The translations under genes and the position numbers were made by a program. Positions 22,652-23,010 of a stretch of DNA of 23,010 bases are shown here, one piece after another. Source of the DNA: CAYGLV01 sp964351025 (lineage in GTDB: Bacteria > Actinomycetota > Thermoleophilia > Gaiellales > Gaiellaceae); NCBI GenBank assembly GCA_964351025.1, contig CAYGLV010000041.1:1-23010 (forward strand), given 5' to 3'. Position 1 is the first letter of the stretch. Every line of letters starts with the position of its first letter. Under the pieces are notes generated by a model. The model was not told the DNA's origin. It saw nothing but the letters and a program-made list of their open reading frames with translations, and did no database searches.

Positions 22652-23010
<359 letters not shown>

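Overview
The window is a very GC-rich stretch of bacterial chromosome. It looks like a deep-branching actinobacterium, most likely class Thermoleophilia (Gaiellales or Solirubrobacterales relatives). The grounds are the GC-rich codon use, many GTG starts, frequent leaderless-type promoters, a gatCAB operon, a serA with intervening and ACT domains, and the 5' part of a 16S rRNA gene at the right edge. The class is inferred by eye and was not searched. The sequence is a scaffold: 100 Ns at 8597-8696 interrupt one gene, and the window stops inside the 16S gene.

Layout, left to right. (1) 1-1566: the end of an OsmC/Ohr-like gene, a small membrane-anchored protein on the other strand, and folD. 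(2) 1637-5031: a cold-shock protein with a TTG start, a terminator hairpin, then gatC-gatA-gatB, the tRNA-dependent amidotransferase, tightly coupled. (3) 5068-7417: a lipoprotein with a cupredoxin-like domain coupled to a large polytopic membrane protein, facing a second polytopic membrane protein. (4) 7443-9736: a secreted penicillin-acylase-type Ntn hydrolase broken by the gap. (5) 9780-12962: a class V aminotransferase overlapping serA (serine synthesis), then an isoprenylcysteine-methyltransferase-like membrane protein. (6) 12989-15670: a YbaK-type tRNA deacylase, ilvE and a DegT/DnrJ-type aminotransferase. (7) 15705-16633: a RemA/DUF370-like protein overlapping a 3-methyladenine DNA glycosylase that seems to start at CTG. 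(8) 16630-21076, minus strand: recQ followed by a class A penicillin-binding protein with two PASTA domains. (9) 21165-22307: tyrS. (10) 22308-23010: an rRNA promoter, a leader holding a strong intrinsic terminator, a boxA-like element, hairpins, and the first ~360 bases of 16S rRNA.

The genes are mainly housekeeping, and I see no phage, insertion sequence, CRISPR array or defence island. The unusual content is in gene-expression architecture. Nine genes carry a TANNNT-type -10 hexamer only 5-10 bases before the start codon with no convincing Shine-Dalgarno, so their mRNAs should be leaderless or nearly so. Genes with good Shine-Dalgarno sequences lack this hexamer. All three convergent gene pairs share a 4-base YTAG in which the two stop codons overlap, and several tandem pairs use NTGA stop/start overlaps. 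The best candidate for something undescribed is the rRNA leader, where a consensus promoter is followed about 100 bases later by a strong terminator, upstream of boxA and 16S.
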